64,000 nucleotides of DNA from Barthelona sp. PCE (GCA_040285745.1 JAUFOR010000002.1:310001-374000), one strand, 5' to 3'; shown: positions 47,243 to 57,902, numbered from the stretch's first letter. The notes: generated from the sequence alone by a model not told the origin. A program made the numbers and translations.

Positions 47243-49303
47243 CTATCTCCATTCACAACCAACAACTACAGGATCTTCATTAACAGGTTCAGGCATCTCA
47301 AAATGTAAGAAAGTAGCTCCTGCCAGAAAAGTGGGCAAATGATACTCGACTACTTGAGGATCACCAAACTCCTCATCATTCAAATCGTACGTGAAGAAAC
47401 GAAACATTCTCTCGTTCTCATCAATAATAGTCTTTCGAACCAAGTTGCCACGAGTACATATATGCCTCCTAAACAGATCGTCACTGTTGAATAAGGTACA
47501 TTCCAGCTCATCTGTGCGAATCTTTACGTAAAAAATCTTGTGTTTGTCAAACATAACCGTACTTCCCGTTAAAAAATCAATCCTTCCTTCACATTCGGAA
47601 TCACAAACATACGGGTTCAACAGTTCACCTGTCTCCAAGTTGATACAGCAAATCCTGGCACCAATATTATCTGCACTGCTCACCGGATATGAGGCAAAAA
47701 GCTGATGCGTTCCCTCTCGTGTAAGAGATGTAGGTGCAAAAACATAACGCAACCTGGGCCTTCTACCAACACGGTGTACCGCACTCACAGTAACATGATT
47801 TGATTCAATCTCCAATTGCACAAAACACAATGCTAAGGTTGTCATAATAACCAACATAGATCCTTCAAGCTCAACCACATTCGTGATATGGTCGCCAGCG
47901 GGGAGCTGCATTATTACGCTGTCACCCAGCCAGATGTTGCGAACTCCTTGGCCTAGACTCTCAGTGGACATGGGCCATCCAAATATGATTCTATCCGTGT
48001 AACCGTGTCCGTTTTCCATTTCTACTATGCGCGGCAATGCTGAATCTGTCCATTCCAGGCGTGATATGTTCTTCAATAACCCATTCACAATGTTTTCTGC
48101 AAACCCAAAAAAAACACCATCTCTATAACTTAATGAATCTAGTTTTAAAACATTTTTTTTATCAAAGAATGACCCACCATGCCCCTTGAGCACAATAACT
48201 GTGTTTAAATCGAAGAAAAAGTGAACTGACTGATTTCCTTCTCTGAAATTTAATTGAAAATCAAAATTTTGAGATGTAAATTGAAGTTTCCTCATTCTTA
48301 ACGCGATTTCGGACTCCAAACGCCACTCAATCCTACCAAATTTCTTTGAATAAACTTCTTCACCCCATAAATTCGGCGAAAAATGCTGAAAATCTTCCAC
48401 ATCAAATAACTTGGGATTTTGACAACATATATTGGAACAATAATGTGAACCAATGTTCGTCACCATCTCTGAGTCGTGAATATTCACTGAAAAAGCAGAA
48501 TCTTTCCCAAAAAAAATTATTGATAAATCATTCTCTGATAGCTGCTTGATTACACACTGATCAGCAATAAACTTAGGGAGTTGTAACAGCGTGGGGAACC
48601 GTTCAGTTAAATCAATAGGTTCTGCTTCCCTACAATACATGATAGAAATAGACTTTAACATATTGGCACCCCAATCAAAAACTAAAAAACAAGATGTGTT
48701 CAAGCACATACAAACGTCACTTCCAGCATAAAAGAGATCATACTGTGAAGGAAAATTCAAAATATAAACACTGTCTTTACCTTGCTGATAACCAAACAAA
48801 GCATCACTAGAACACTTATTGTGGAAAATTCCATACCCAAAGATAATATTAGCTAATGTATCTGTGATGCGGTCGTGTATGTATGTCGACACATCACCAC
48901 GCCATGTTTTCAAAGTATAAACATAATATTTTTCTGTAAAACAAACTGCAGATTCCAATCTGTCATTATTGTCTGATAAAATTGTTGGAATAGAGCAATA
49001 TGACATCTCCCCATCGTTGAAATGATAGGCAAAAACATAAGCTTCTCCATTTTCAATGAAAATCCGTCCATAACAAGCAAAGTTTCCAAACTCTTGAGTA
49101 TTCAGTTCATGATATTCTTTGCCCTCAATAACACTGTGACCAACAACATGTCCAAAAAAATTTCCCTCTTTCAATGTGCTTTCATTTGACAAAACTCCTT
49201 TGTTGGAAGCATTAATCAATAACCCAGCATTGTGAAACTCTAAATTTCCTTCAGGTACCGTGTCCAACGATAAATTATCCTCAAACGCTTGTACACGAGG
49301 CAT
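47243..49303 (-). CDS. Hypothetical protein (686 aa), orphan
   Basis: A 686-residue protein with a clear ATG but no recognised domain. It has many short beta strands and scattered aromatic residues, hinting at propeller-like folds, and a beta-rich C-terminal region. No signal peptide, TM helix or low-complexity region. A similar beta-rich orphan of 514 residues lies at 39.0-40.6 kb; no sequence relation was established. Confidence 0.5.
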   Translation of the reverse strand: MPRVQAFEDNLSLDTVPEGNLEFHNAGLLINASNKGVLSNESTLKEGNFFGHVVGHSVIEGKEYHELNTQEFGNFACYGRIFIENGEAYVFAYHFNDGEMSYCSIPTILSDNNDRLESAVCFTEKYYVYTLKTWRGDVSTYIHDRITDTLANIIFGYGIFHNKCSSDALFGYQQGKDSVYILNFPSQYDLFYAGSDVCMCLNTSCFLVFDWGANMLKSISIMYCREAEPIDLTERFPTLLQLPKFIADQCVIKQLSENDLSIIFFGKDSAFSVNIHDSEMVTNIGSHYCSNICCQNPKLFDVEDFQHFSPNLWGEEVYSKKFGRIEWRLESEIALRMRKLQFTSQNFDFQLNFREGNQSVHFFFDLNTVIVLKGHGGSFFDKKNVLKLDSLSYRDGVFFGFAENIVNGLLKNISRLEWTDSALPRIVEMENGHGYTDRIIFGWPMSTESLGQGVRNIWLGDSVIMQLPAGDHITNVVELEGSMLVIMTTLALCFVQLEIESNHVTVSAVHRVGRRPRLRYVFAPTSLTREGTHQLFASYPVSSADNIGARICCINLETGELLNPYVCDSECEGRIDFLTGSTVMFDKHKIFYVKIRTDELECTLFNSDDLFRRHICTRGNLVRKTIIDENERMFRFFTYDLNDEEFGDPQVVEYHLPTFLAGATFLHFEMPEPVNEDPVVVGCEWR

Positions 49304-49387
49304 TAATGTTGAAAAGCGATAGATACCTAATAATGTTGTTGTAATTCAATTTACTCTCCTTTTCAACTTTTTTTCATTGGGCTTGCG

Positions 49388-49858
49388 ATGACTACTGAGG
49401 AGAACCACATGGAGCTTTTTAATGATCCTAATTTCGATCTAGAGAAGTATCTTTTCTCAAATGAAAGTCTTAATCTTCAAGAATTGGAGAAATTGAAGGC
49501 TGAAATCGAAACCCCAATTCTGTCCATCGTCAAGGACCACACACAAGATCTTTTAGATCAGCAAGACTTACTTTTTTCACTCAATGATCTTCTACTGAAC
49601 TCGGAAAGTATTCTACTGAAGGCTAAGGAGAATGTAGATGATGTATTAAACGAGATGGAGGAGCCTTTGCATCAGTTAGACACATATATTGCAAGCTTAG
49701 AAAATTTGAGCAACTATACAGATATTTTGAAGGCATTCACACGATTTGTTCGGCTTCAAAGGCGGCATGGTATGACGCAGCAACTACAACAAGAGCGAAA
49801 TATTCTTATAAAACAATATCCAGTACTTGGTGTTGTACTTCAATCAATGAACATATAA
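49388..49858 (+). CDS. Short COG5-like protein (N-terminal domain only)
   Basis: A 156-residue protein starting at ATG 49388. It resembles the N-terminus of COG5: FNDPNFDLEKYLFS, matching the common FL.P.FD...Y start, then an amphipathic helix pair (VKDHTQDLLDQQDLLFSLNDLLL), then PLHQLDTYIASLENLSNYTDILKAFTRFVRLQRR, matching the LK..Y..I...T..L..LQ..S.LLR...RFL.L..RL pattern. COG5 is part of the Golgi tethering complex but is normally over 700 residues. Here only the first ~150 are present and no downstream exon is visible. It could be a minimal subunit, a truncated gene, or a different coiled-coil tether subunit. Confidence 0.5.
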   Translation: MTTEENHMELFNDPNFDLEKYLFSNESLNLQELEKLKAEIETPILSIVKDHTQDLLDQQDLLFSLNDLLLNSESILLKAKENVDDVLNEMEEPLHQLDTYIASLENLSNYTDILKAFTRFVRLQRRHGMTQQLQQERNILIKQYPVLGVVLQSMNI

Positions 49859-50253
49859 CGTTATTTATGAATGTCTATCAGCTTTAAAGTTTATTATGTT
49901 AGTGTTGTTGCATTTTTAACGTCATTTGGTTTGGAATTGAGCAATTTGAAATGTGATTTCACATCATAATAGATTAGTTCAACAATGTAAATACTTTACG
50001 TAAATTTTTTGGGGTGGAAGAGATAAACATATAAAGAATAGCCTTCATGAGTGGCAGTTGTTCAATCTGAAAATTTTTTTTTCCAACACTCTAGAGTGGT
50101 TTGACTATAGTGAACTTATTCGTTATTTGTTAGGTCAATTCGGCTCTTCTCCACACATAAACCTCCTCATACATTACAGTTAGGAGAATAACCTGTATGT
50201 TGTTATTTTACCCATTTTCCTTTTCTCTTATCATTATTTAACATATTTATTCA
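49859..50253. other. Intergenic spacer
   Basis: A+T-rich sequence between the COG5-like stop and the SLC37 transporter start, both on the plus strand. It was searched by eye for missing COG5 coding sequence and none was found. No RNA gene or repeat. Confidence 0.5.
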
Positions 50254-51699
50254 ATGAACGGGCACGCATGGTTTATTTTAACTTCAGTAGTTAGCGTTGG
50301 AGTCGTTGTTGGCGCATGCATTGTTGATCTTTTCTATAACAAGAGGGTTGTGTATCCTCGTGCTTACACAGTCACTAGATTCAAGACATGGCTTCTCATG
50401 GGTCTGAGTTATGCACTTCTTTTCTTTGGCCGTTATAACTTTGCAGCTATTAATTCGGATGTTTGTCTTAATGACTTAAAAGTAACGCCGCATCAATTCG
50501 GGTACATTGCAACCGCAGGACTGTGGTGTTACGCCATCTCTATCCTTGTTAACGGTGCTGTTTGTGACAACATTGGTAGCAAACCGAGTATGGTTATTGG
50601 AACACTCGGTTCTTCATTGTGCAACGGTTTGTTCTACTACCTGTTCACCACCAAGATTGCATGGATCCAGGTTAACTTCTGGGCGGTGTTAGTCCTCAAT
50701 GGTTTAAACAACTACTTCCAATCATTTGGATCGTTGGCTATTGTCAAGGTTGGTTCTATTTGGTATCATCAAAAAGAGAGAGGTTTATTTGGTGGAATTT
50801 TTGGGTGTATTGTTGGCTTTGGATTCTTCCTTGCACTTTCCTTAAATCAGTTCATTGCTTCATTTGATATGATGCATAACTGGCCGCAAACCTTCATGTA
50901 TCCTTCAATTGCCCTTATTATCATATGTGCAATCAATGCCTTGTTCCTCAAACCCCGCCCTGTTGACGCTGGATTCGAACCCATTCCTGGTACGGTTGAA
51001 AAAAAGTCGGATGCTGGATTTTTCGACGCTGCCAGATTCATCTTCAAGAAGCCCATCTTCTATGTCTTTATCTTTGTCGAAATCACACTGGGATGGTGCC
51101 GTGATGGTATCATATACTGGTACTCACACTGGTTGGAGAACCTTGAAGAGAACATGGTTGGTAGTGAAGGAGCTTCTTTCCTTGCATCATTCTTGGTCAC
51201 AATGGGTGGCATGTTCGGCTCCCTTCTCAGTGGTATAGTTTCTGATTTGGTGTTCAATAGCCGTCGTCAACCCGTCGCATTCATCGGAATGATTGGTTAC
51301 CTGATCAACCTTGTATTTATGTATTGGGCAAACGCTGTGTTGAACCCTTGGACGGGTGCTATTGCTGTTGGTCTGGCTTCTTTCTTCTTCAGTAGTGTTC
51401 ATGGTATTGTTACCTCAACTTGCGCTATGGATTTCTCAACAACAGCTAGTGTCGGTGTTGCTGTAGGCCTTTTAGATGGAACGCAAAAGTTCGGTTCTGG
51501 TCTACAAGGTCTATTTTTGGGTGGTGTTATTGGAAATGATAAAACTGGTTATCATTATGACCACTGGATATTTGCTCTTGCTCCTTCTGCCCTTATCTGT
51601 GCCGTGCTCTTGCTCTCAATCATCAACAAAAAGGCTCCTGAGCAGAAGGACAAGGAGGATGAGCCTCTTATGCTCACTGTCGAGGAAGATGATGAATAG
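50254..51699 (+). CDS. SLC37/OPA-type glycerol-3-phosphate (sugar-phosphate) transporter
   Basis: A 481-residue MFS protein with about 12 membrane segments. Helix 1-2 carries LLMGLSYALLFFGRYNFAAINSDVCL, matching the YA..Y..R.N.. signature of the organophosphate/phosphate antiporter family (GlpT, UhpT, SLC37), and the loop after helix 2 has NGAVCDNIGSKPSMVIGT. Members exchange glycerol-3-phosphate or glucose-6-phosphate for inorganic phosphate, in bacteria at the plasma membrane and in eukaryotes mainly in the ER. An AGTAAAC lies 11 bases after the stop. Confidence 0.75.
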   Translation: MNGHAWFILTSVVSVGVVVGACIVDLFYNKRVVYPRAYTVTRFKTWLLMGLSYALLFFGRYNFAAINSDVCLNDLKVTPHQFGYIATAGLWCYAISILVNGAVCDNIGSKPSMVIGTLGSSLCNGLFYYLFTTKIAWIQVNFWAVLVLNGLNNYFQSFGSLAIVKVGSIWYHQKERGLFGGIFGCIVGFGFFLALSLNQFIASFDMMHNWPQTFMYPSIALIIICAINALFLKPRPVDAGFEPIPGTVEKKSDAGFFDAARFIFKKPIFYVFIFVEITLGWCRDGIIYWYSHWLENLEENMVGSEGASFLASFLVTMGGMFGSLLSGIVSDLVFNSRRQPVAFIGMIGYLINLVFMYWANAVLNPWTGAIAVGLASFFFSSVHGIVTSTCAMDFSTTASVGVAVGLLDGTQKFGSGLQGLFLGGVIGNDKTGYHYDHWIFALAPSALICAVLLLSIINKKAPEQKDKEDEPLMLTVEEDDE

Positions 51700-51967
51700 C
51701 AATCGCAATAGTAAACGTTTAGTTTGTATTGGACAGTTGTGTGCCCATATCATTGAACAAATGGCTATTTTAAAGCTGTAATATGTCAAAAATTGAAGGA
51801 AATCAATCTTAATACCAATTGAATGTTTATGATATGGGAATTTAAGCCAGCTTTATTGTCTCAATGTTCCACAAAAATGCTAGTAGTTGGAGTGAAATAT
51901 GGAGAAGATCCCTACAACATGGCAATTAATCAACTCCTTTTTTTTTTACCCTTTTCTTTGCAAAACG

Positions 51968-54900
51968 ATGCAGTTTTCGCATCTCATTTTGTATTTATGT
52001 CTTTTTCATCGGCTCTGTTCAGTGTCAGCCTCCATAATCGATAGTAGTGAAACAAATTTCGTTTCACGAACATTGGGCGGTCAATTGGACATAAAATTCA
52101 CAGTTGCGGTCGACCCTGATACGTTCATGCTCAACAACGTACCCGTAAAATGCGACGAAATTGAAGATGTTTATGCATTTGAAATTCACTGCGACATCCC
52201 ACCGTTAAAACCTGGTGTCTTTGAAGCAGTCATAAATATTGAGGGCGAGGATGACGACCACGTTGAGCCGTTTACCTTATACTCCAAACCTGACACCACA
52301 CATATCAGTACAAACGGTAATGTTATACTGATCGTACCAATGAACTTTGACGAAGACAAGGACTCCATTTACATCCCGGTCTTCGATGTTTTCGACGAGG
52401 AGGAAATGATGCTTAAGGTTAACGGTGAACAGTGCTCACTCAAGCCTCATGTTAATGAAATTCGCTCATTCACAATGAGTGAATGTGATACATATCTTGG
52501 TGACGTTATCATTGATATTGTATTTGACCTGTACTATAAAAACGGTAGCGGTTGGGCCAAGGTCAAACATCCAGTATTTTTTTCGAAACCTGTGAGAAGC
52601 GCTCCTGTTAATATATTGCATGATCAGAATGAATACCCTGATTATCTGCATCTCTATTTCGATAACCCCGTCACAAATGCGCTCCCTGACCTCAGTATTG
52701 AGTTAGATGGGATCGTTGCTAATTGGGAATCAGAAGACAATGAATTGTTTGATCACGACTTCTGCTCAACAGTCAATGAATTTCCTTCATTTTTTACGAT
52801 TTATTGTTACTTTAATCACACATTTAAGTTCCCAAAACCAGAGGGAGACTGTTATAATATGATCCACCGAGTCACCCCAACTTTCCACGTGGATATTAAT
52901 GTAAGCTACTGTACTCGCCGATATCCTATCTACACTGAACGAACCCCAAAAGTTGTTGCACTAATTCCTGGTGTCACCCGTACTTACAAATTCTACGGTG
53001 ATCTGTACGAGATGCTGTCGTATCCACATCTACGTCCAGATGATTATATTACCCGTCTGTCAGTCGTCAACGAAGACGAGATATACTCATTGAAAAGTGT
53101 TAGAGATGATGATGATCCAAATTTATTTTACTACGAAGTTGAAATGATGGATTGTGTATGGCAGATGTCTGTTGATAGAGGATATGAGGAGCTCCCAATC
53201 CAAATGTGGTGGGTAGTCGGCGAACTGCAAAAGAAGATTGACTACGACTGTGGAGTTCGGTTTGATATCTTCACACCCCCAATCATCATCGGCACAACAC
53301 CATCAAGTCTCCCGTTGACAGGTGGATCCCTTATTGTTAATCTAGATTACATTCCAACCAAATTGCTGGAAAAATATCCAATTTTTGAACCATACATTGC
53401 AATCGATGTTGCGTTCGATGCCAGTTCAAACAGAAGAGTGGCGAATGTTACAGCTGAAATTGTGTCTGACATATTCAGGAACGATCTCGTTATTACATTT
53501 CCAAACTTGGAAAGCTACATTACACATAAAGTAGCGTCTCTTAACGTCAAACTCACAGCAATCGTTGATAATAACGAGCGCTCAGGGCTTTTCTCGTTCT
53601 ATAACCTGTTTAAAGTTTTCGGTGATGCCAAGTTTGACCGTTGTTCACATACCACAGTCGGCACACTTGGTGGTGACACCATATATTGCTTCGGTCACTT
53701 CCCCTACGCATCTCTGACCGATGCCCGTGTCCAGGTCACAAGCGAGGAGGTGCACGACTCTTCCATCATTGTTAATGCAAAGGTTAACAGTGCTATGTCT
53801 GAAATCTCCTTCATCATGCCAGGATGGAACTTTTGCAGTCTGGGACCACTAAAAATCACTTACTCGCCCAATAGTGTGATGTTCATGCCACTCATTGATT
53901 CACCACATGCAGGTAATCTTACAGTTGTTGAAACCGAATTCGTCTACGTCAAGGACTCTGACCCAAGTCTCATGAAGCACCCGTGCATCCAGTCGAAGAA
54001 GACCATGACTTTTGAGGTTATTAACACAAATAGTCTGCTTAACAATAATTTAGGTATTACACTTGATAACTTCATGGATTACCAACCAGAGATCTGCTTC
54101 AGAGATGAAAGCCGCATTCTTAGGTACAATGTCACCATCAACGAGGCAAGCGCGAGGGCAAGCGATCTGAAAACGTTTGATGCCACTGTTAATTTAGAAG
54201 AAATGTGTGCTAATATGGAAGATATTGAGTCCGTTAACGTATGGGTATGGCTACGCAAGATCACATCTCTCCTCAACTATAATACTGCACCTGTCATCTT
54301 CATAAGAAAAGATTTCTCCTTTGATTCGCTCTGCGTTACTGAGTCATATCTCTTTGGTTCTATTCCTAATTGTATCATTGGAAGCGGTTTTGCGCCGCTG
54401 ATGCATCTCAAAGACGATAGCAGAGCGCATCTAGTTGTTTTGCAGGAAGATGAAGATGAAAAAATAATTTTCAATGCAGTTTTCATTTCTTTCATTAATG
54501 ACACGTATGGCGAGTTCATTACACCCGCGTTTGAGTGGACAGGGCGTGCAGATGTAATGATATCTGTCAGGAACGATGATGCCATCGACACTTTTCTAGA
54601 TATAATGTACAAATCATGTGAGCTTGGTTACTTCCAGGAAAGTTACTCTCATGAGTGCCACCCATGCCCCGTCGGCAAGTACTGCCCATCTCACTCAGCC
54701 GAGCCAATATTGTGTGAGCAAAATACATATTCCGATCAACCAGCAATGTCTGAGTGTCTAAAGTGTCCTGATAATTCAATATCGGGGGAGGGAAGTGATC
54801 GCATTGAGGATTGTGAGTGTGTCCATGGTTACTTTGGTAATAGCACAGTTGGTTGCCATGAATGTGATTTGGATTCAAGCACATGTAACTTTAGGGATAA

Positions 54901-56401
54901 TACGTATCCAAAGGCTCTACCTGGTTACTGGAATGACATCCACAACGACCCTGGAACGATGTACCGCTGTCTCAACGAGGGATGTCTCGGTGCCCAACTC
55001 ACTTCATCCAATCCGTATCTGGCGCAGTGTGAAGAAGGGTTTGATAACACATCTCTTGCCTGCTCCAGCTGTGCCCGAGGGTACTATAAAAAGGGTGAGT
55101 CGTGTGAAGAATGCAGTGGGACAAGTTGGATCATCACCAGTATTCTAGCTTGCGGAATCATTGCTTTTATATACTTCCTTGTTTCTGTGCAGGGTACATT
55201 GACGGATTACACAGACGACGCAATGGATGCGTGGGAGAACATCGATTTATCAATCATTAAGTCCGCATTCAGATCAGGACTGAACAAAATCATTCAATTC
55301 ATGAAGAAATTTGACTGGTCCTCTGTTGCTATATTTCTGAATTACATGCAGATAACGACACTGCTTAAAGATTTTAGGTTGGAGTGGCCAGACTTCATGA
55401 AAAGTATTTTTTCCTGGTTCAGAAGCTTTAGTTTTAATGTTGACGTGAGTGGATTAAGTGTACAGTGTTCAAAACCTCTTACTACATACAATTTCTTTGT
55501 TTTAAAGATGCTAACTCCTGTTTTCTTCCTTTTCCTTTTGATATTCGTGGTGATATGCACCTGGATATGGTCAAAGGTACGAGGTAACCAGTTTTCGTTA
55601 TGGGAAATGATCCAAAAGTGTCTTAGCGTGTCTGTCCTCGCAGCCTATTACGGCTATACGTTTTTAGCTGACGGAACGCTGGGATTCTTTAACTGCACAC
55701 AGCAACCGCACAGTTTTGTGATGACCTCAAACCCCGATACATTGTGTTACGATGACGAGTGGTTTTCCTATCGCAAGTTGGCTTTTGGAGGAATTATTGT
55801 TTATGTTGTAGGAATCCCAGCATTTCTGTTTTATCAAATATTCAAAGCGTCAAGAAAGAGAGAATTGGATAGTCCATTCTTTAAACTCTATTTTTCCAGT
55901 ATTACAGAAGATTTTGAAGAAGATTATGTGTTTTACACTTCAGTTATTATGATAAGAAAGATTTGCTTGGTTCTATGTACCTTTATTGGAAGAACAGATA
56001 TAGAAAATGCTCTTTATAGTGTTCTCTTCATCACAATTTTCCTATCACTGCAGATCCGATGGATGCCCTACGATGATCTATTAAATGATATTTTAGACAC
56101 CATGACACTTGTTACTGTCTTTATTTCGCAACTTGATGGTATTGTTCTTAGTTTCAACGATGATAAAGCATTGAGCCAATCTATAAAAGATGTGTTCAAT
56201 ACGCTCAATGGTGTTATGCTCATTGCTAATCTTCTATTTTTCTTGTTCGTCATCCGTGTACAGGTTAAGAAGCTATCAAAGCAAAAGAAGGAGAAAAAGG
56301 AAGCAGCAAAAACAAAGCTGAAACTGGAAGACATGGATATCCCTTTGCTACACATTAAGGACAATCTTCCACATGAGGCCATTGATGAATCTATTCTTTG
56401 A
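51968..56401 (+). CDS. Giant type I/polytopic surface protein with Cys-rich (GCC2/GCC3-like) repeat and eight-helix C-terminus
   Basis: A 1,477-residue protein starting at the ATG 51968, which encodes a signal peptide (MQFSHLILYLCLFHRLCSVSA); a further ATG 69 bases upstream lies before a T-run. Residues about 20-880 are an extracellular region with no recognised domain. About 882-1050 is Cys-rich, containing CHPCPVGKYCPSHSAEPILC and C..CP.NSISGEGS, the pattern of GCC2/GCC3 (ephrin-receptor-like) modules. Eight hydrophobic helices follow (about 1053 on), resembling TRP-like or receptor membrane cores found in large proteins of other protists. The tail is Lys-rich. The likely role is a cell-surface sensor or channel. 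No ion-selectivity motif was identified. Confidence 0.65.
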   Translation: MQFSHLILYLCLFHRLCSVSASIIDSSETNFVSRTLGGQLDIKFTVAVDPDTFMLNNVPVKCDEIEDVYAFEIHCDIPPLKPGVFEAVINIEGEDDDHVEPFTLYSKPDTTHISTNGNVILIVPMNFDEDKDSIYIPVFDVFDEEEMMLKVNGEQCSLKPHVNEIRSFTMSECDTYLGDVIIDIVFDLYYKNGSGWAKVKHPVFFSKPVRSAPVNILHDQNEYPDYLHLYFDNPVTNALPDLSIELDGIVANWESEDNELFDHDFCSTVNEFPSFFTIYCYFNHTFKFPKPEGDCYNMIHRVTPTFHVDINVSYCTRRYPIYTERTPKVVALIPGVTRTYKFYGDLYEMLSYPHLRPDDYITRLSVVNEDEIYSLKSVRDDDDPNLFYYEVEMMDCVWQMSVDRGYEELPIQMWWVVGELQKKIDYDCGVRFDIFTPPIIIGTTPSSLPLTGGSLIVNLDYIPTKLLEKYPIFEPYIAIDVAFDASSNRRVANVTAEIVSDIFRNDLVITFPNLESYITHKVASLNVKLTAIVDNNERSGLFSFYNLFKVFGDAKFDRCSHTTVGTLGGDTIYCFGHFPYASLTDARVQVTSEEVHDSSIIVNAKVNSAMSEISFIMPGWNFCSLGPLKITYSPNSVMFMPLIDSPHAGNLTVVETEFVYVKDSDPSLMKHPCIQSKKTMTFEVINTNSLLNNNLGITLDNFMDYQPEICFRDESRILRYNVTINEASARASDLKTFDATVNLEEMCANMEDIESVNVWVWLRKITSLLNYNTAPVIFIRKDFSFDSLCVTESYLFGSIPNCIIGSGFAPLMHLKDDSRAHLVVLQEDEDEKIIFNAVFISFINDTYGEFITPAFEWTGRADVMISVRNDDAIDTFLDIMYKSCELGYFQESYSHECHPCPVGKYCPSHSAEPILCEQNTYSDQPAMSECLKCPDNSISGEGSDRIEDCECVHGYFGNSTVGCHECDLDSSTCNFRDNTYPKALPGYWNDIHNDPGTMYRCLNEGCLGAQLTSSNPYLAQCEEGFDNTSLACSSCARGYYKKGESCEECSGTSWIITSILACGIIAFIYFLVSVQGTLTDYTDDAMDAWENIDLSIIKSAFRSGLNKIIQFMKKFDWSSVAIFLNYMQITTLLKDFRLEWPDFMKSIFSWFRSFSFNVDVSGLSVQCSKPLTTYNFFVLKMLTPVFFLFLLIFVVICTWIWSKVRGNQFSLWEMIQKCLSVSVLAAYYGYTFLADGTLGFFNCTQQPHSFVMTSNPDTLCYDDEWFSYRKLAFGGIIVYVVGIPAFLFYQIFKASRKRELDSPFFKLYFSSITEDFEEDYVFYTSVIMIRKICLVLCTFIGRTDIENALYSVLFITIFLSLQIRWMPYDDLLNDILDTMTLVTVFISQLDGIVLSFNDDKALSQSIKDVFNTLNGVMLIANLLFFLFVIRVQVKKLSKQKKEKKEAAKTKLKLEDMDIPLLHIKDNLPHEAIDESIL

Positions 56402-57902
56402 GAGCATCAGGTATCTTGAATTTCTCTGAGGGTTCATCAACTTCATAAACACGCGAGACCAACTGGTCTGTGAATAAATTTGCATTCTCATCGTTTTCAA
56501 ATACTCTGATAGCTGAAAGCGCCTTCTCGAAACCAGCGTCTATGTTTAACTCGTGGTCATCCGGGACAATCACTGATTCAGGAACTGTGGAACCGCATGT
56601 GAAAGTAACGTAATCATATACACATGCATATGATGGCATTAATCCACTAATGAACTCGAGATATGTCTCAACCGTGGAACGTGCACCGACAAATGTGTAC
56701 TTGAAGAACCCGCCAGGAACAGAACGATTGCGGTCTGACTCCACCAAAAAAAGATCAAGGTCTGACGATGAACCTAAAATGACTGGGTGGGTGGAGCTGT
56801 CAGCAAATATGTTCTCCCTGGAGATGATAATGCCTACGCTGAATTGATACTCGTACTGGGAATCAGCGCAATACGAAGGACTAACAAAGAGTGAATTTGT
56901 GTGAATCCTCTTGTTAGCGTTGAAGTGTACATCGAACCCGTTCTCCTTTGTCTCAACAAAGACAGGTGGAGTCATCCAGTTTAGAGCACCGTGAAACGAG
57001 CAGAATCTCTGTGAAATTGCCTGAACAATGTCATTCGATGAATACCTGGGGTAGATATGCACAAATTCGTTCTTACCGCGCAATACGCCCGCCTTTCGCA
57101 CACCAGTGAGCACTTCACCTGTTGACACAGGTCTCTGAGAGCAAACAGAGTTGGAAAATGACTGTAGTGCATCGGCCATCTTCGCTGACACTTTCCCATC
57201 TGAAACAAGTTGTGTGAACGGCGTCTCATCCTGCAACATGGGGGAATCTTGATTTGCAATACTCTGAACTATCCTTCCCAATTCTCTTTTATCACGAAGA
57301 GTCAATGATTTCATTCTAAAAAGCTCCGTACGATCGGAAGGTATAGACACAAGCTCGGGCGAGCCAGTGCATATTCTGAGGCAGTAGAATGGAGAGTGGA
57401 GACTGAACTTAATAACGTGTCTAAAGAAATTAGCGTTGGCGAAACGATAATATCTTGATGCATAAGTGCATAAAAGAGGGTATGTTGTAAAGTGCCACCT
57501 ATTGGGGCCCTTGGGTTCCAGTATTTGCTCCTTTTCTTCAGGTGAAACGTTTTCAAAAAGGGATTCAGCGATGATTGAAAAATTTTTAATTGGATTCTTT
57601 GGGAGTTTTGTTAAGTAAAACCCAGATAACCCATCAAAATCTGACATTTCTCCAGGTTTATACTGCTGGAACTCCCTTGGAAGCTCATCAGGCAATTCAT
57701 TACAAATAAATTCCTCGCTGTTAAGGTGGTTTCCCAAATGATTCAGCGAAAAGTGCTGATTTAGACCACCTCTGTTGCATGTACATGTCTGCAAAACACT
57801 CATGTGACGAACCTGAAGTGCTAATGAAAGCAAACTCTGTGTAAGATCATCTCCAATAACAATAGACTCATAACTATCCTTATAAACGGAATCATCACTC
57901 AT
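56391..57902 (-). CDS. Rab escort protein (REP, component A of Rab geranylgeranyl transferase)
   Basis: A 503-residue protein of the GDI/REP superfamily. Near the start, YESIVIGDDLTQSLLSLALQ corresponds to the nucleotide-binding-like fold of REP and GDI, although the usual VIGTG...S start is altered. SLTLRDKRELGRIVQ matches REP's SLT..DKR.LM.F, and HIYPRYSSNDIVQAISQRFCSFHGALNW matches the YG.GELPQ.F.R..A..GG..Y region. REP presents Rab GTPases for geranylgeranylation. The gene converges on the giant surface protein and overlaps its coding end by 11 bases. It sits next to the Ras gene by chance, since REP serves Rabs. Confidence 0.75.
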   Translation of the reverse strand: MSDDSVYKDSYESIVIGDDLTQSLLSLALQVRHMSVLQTCTCNRGGLNQHFSLNHLGNHLNSEEFICNELPDELPREFQQYKPGEMSDFDGLSGFYLTKLPKNPIKNFSIIAESLFENVSPEEKEQILEPKGPNRWHFTTYPLLCTYASRYYRFANANFFRHVIKFSLHSPFYCLRICTGSPELVSIPSDRTELFRMKSLTLRDKRELGRIVQSIANQDSPMLQDETPFTQLVSDGKVSAKMADALQSFSNSVCSQRPVSTGEVLTGVRKAGVLRGKNEFVHIYPRYSSNDIVQAISQRFCSFHGALNWMTPPVFVETKENGFDVHFNANKRIHTNSLFVSPSYCADSQYEYQFSVGIIISRENIFADSSTHPVILGSSSDLDLFLVESDRNRSVPGGFFKYTFVGARSTVETYLEFISGLMPSYACVYDYVTFTCGSTVPESVIVPDDHELNIDAGFEKALSAIRVFENDENANLFTDQLVSRVYEVDEPSEKFKIPDALKE

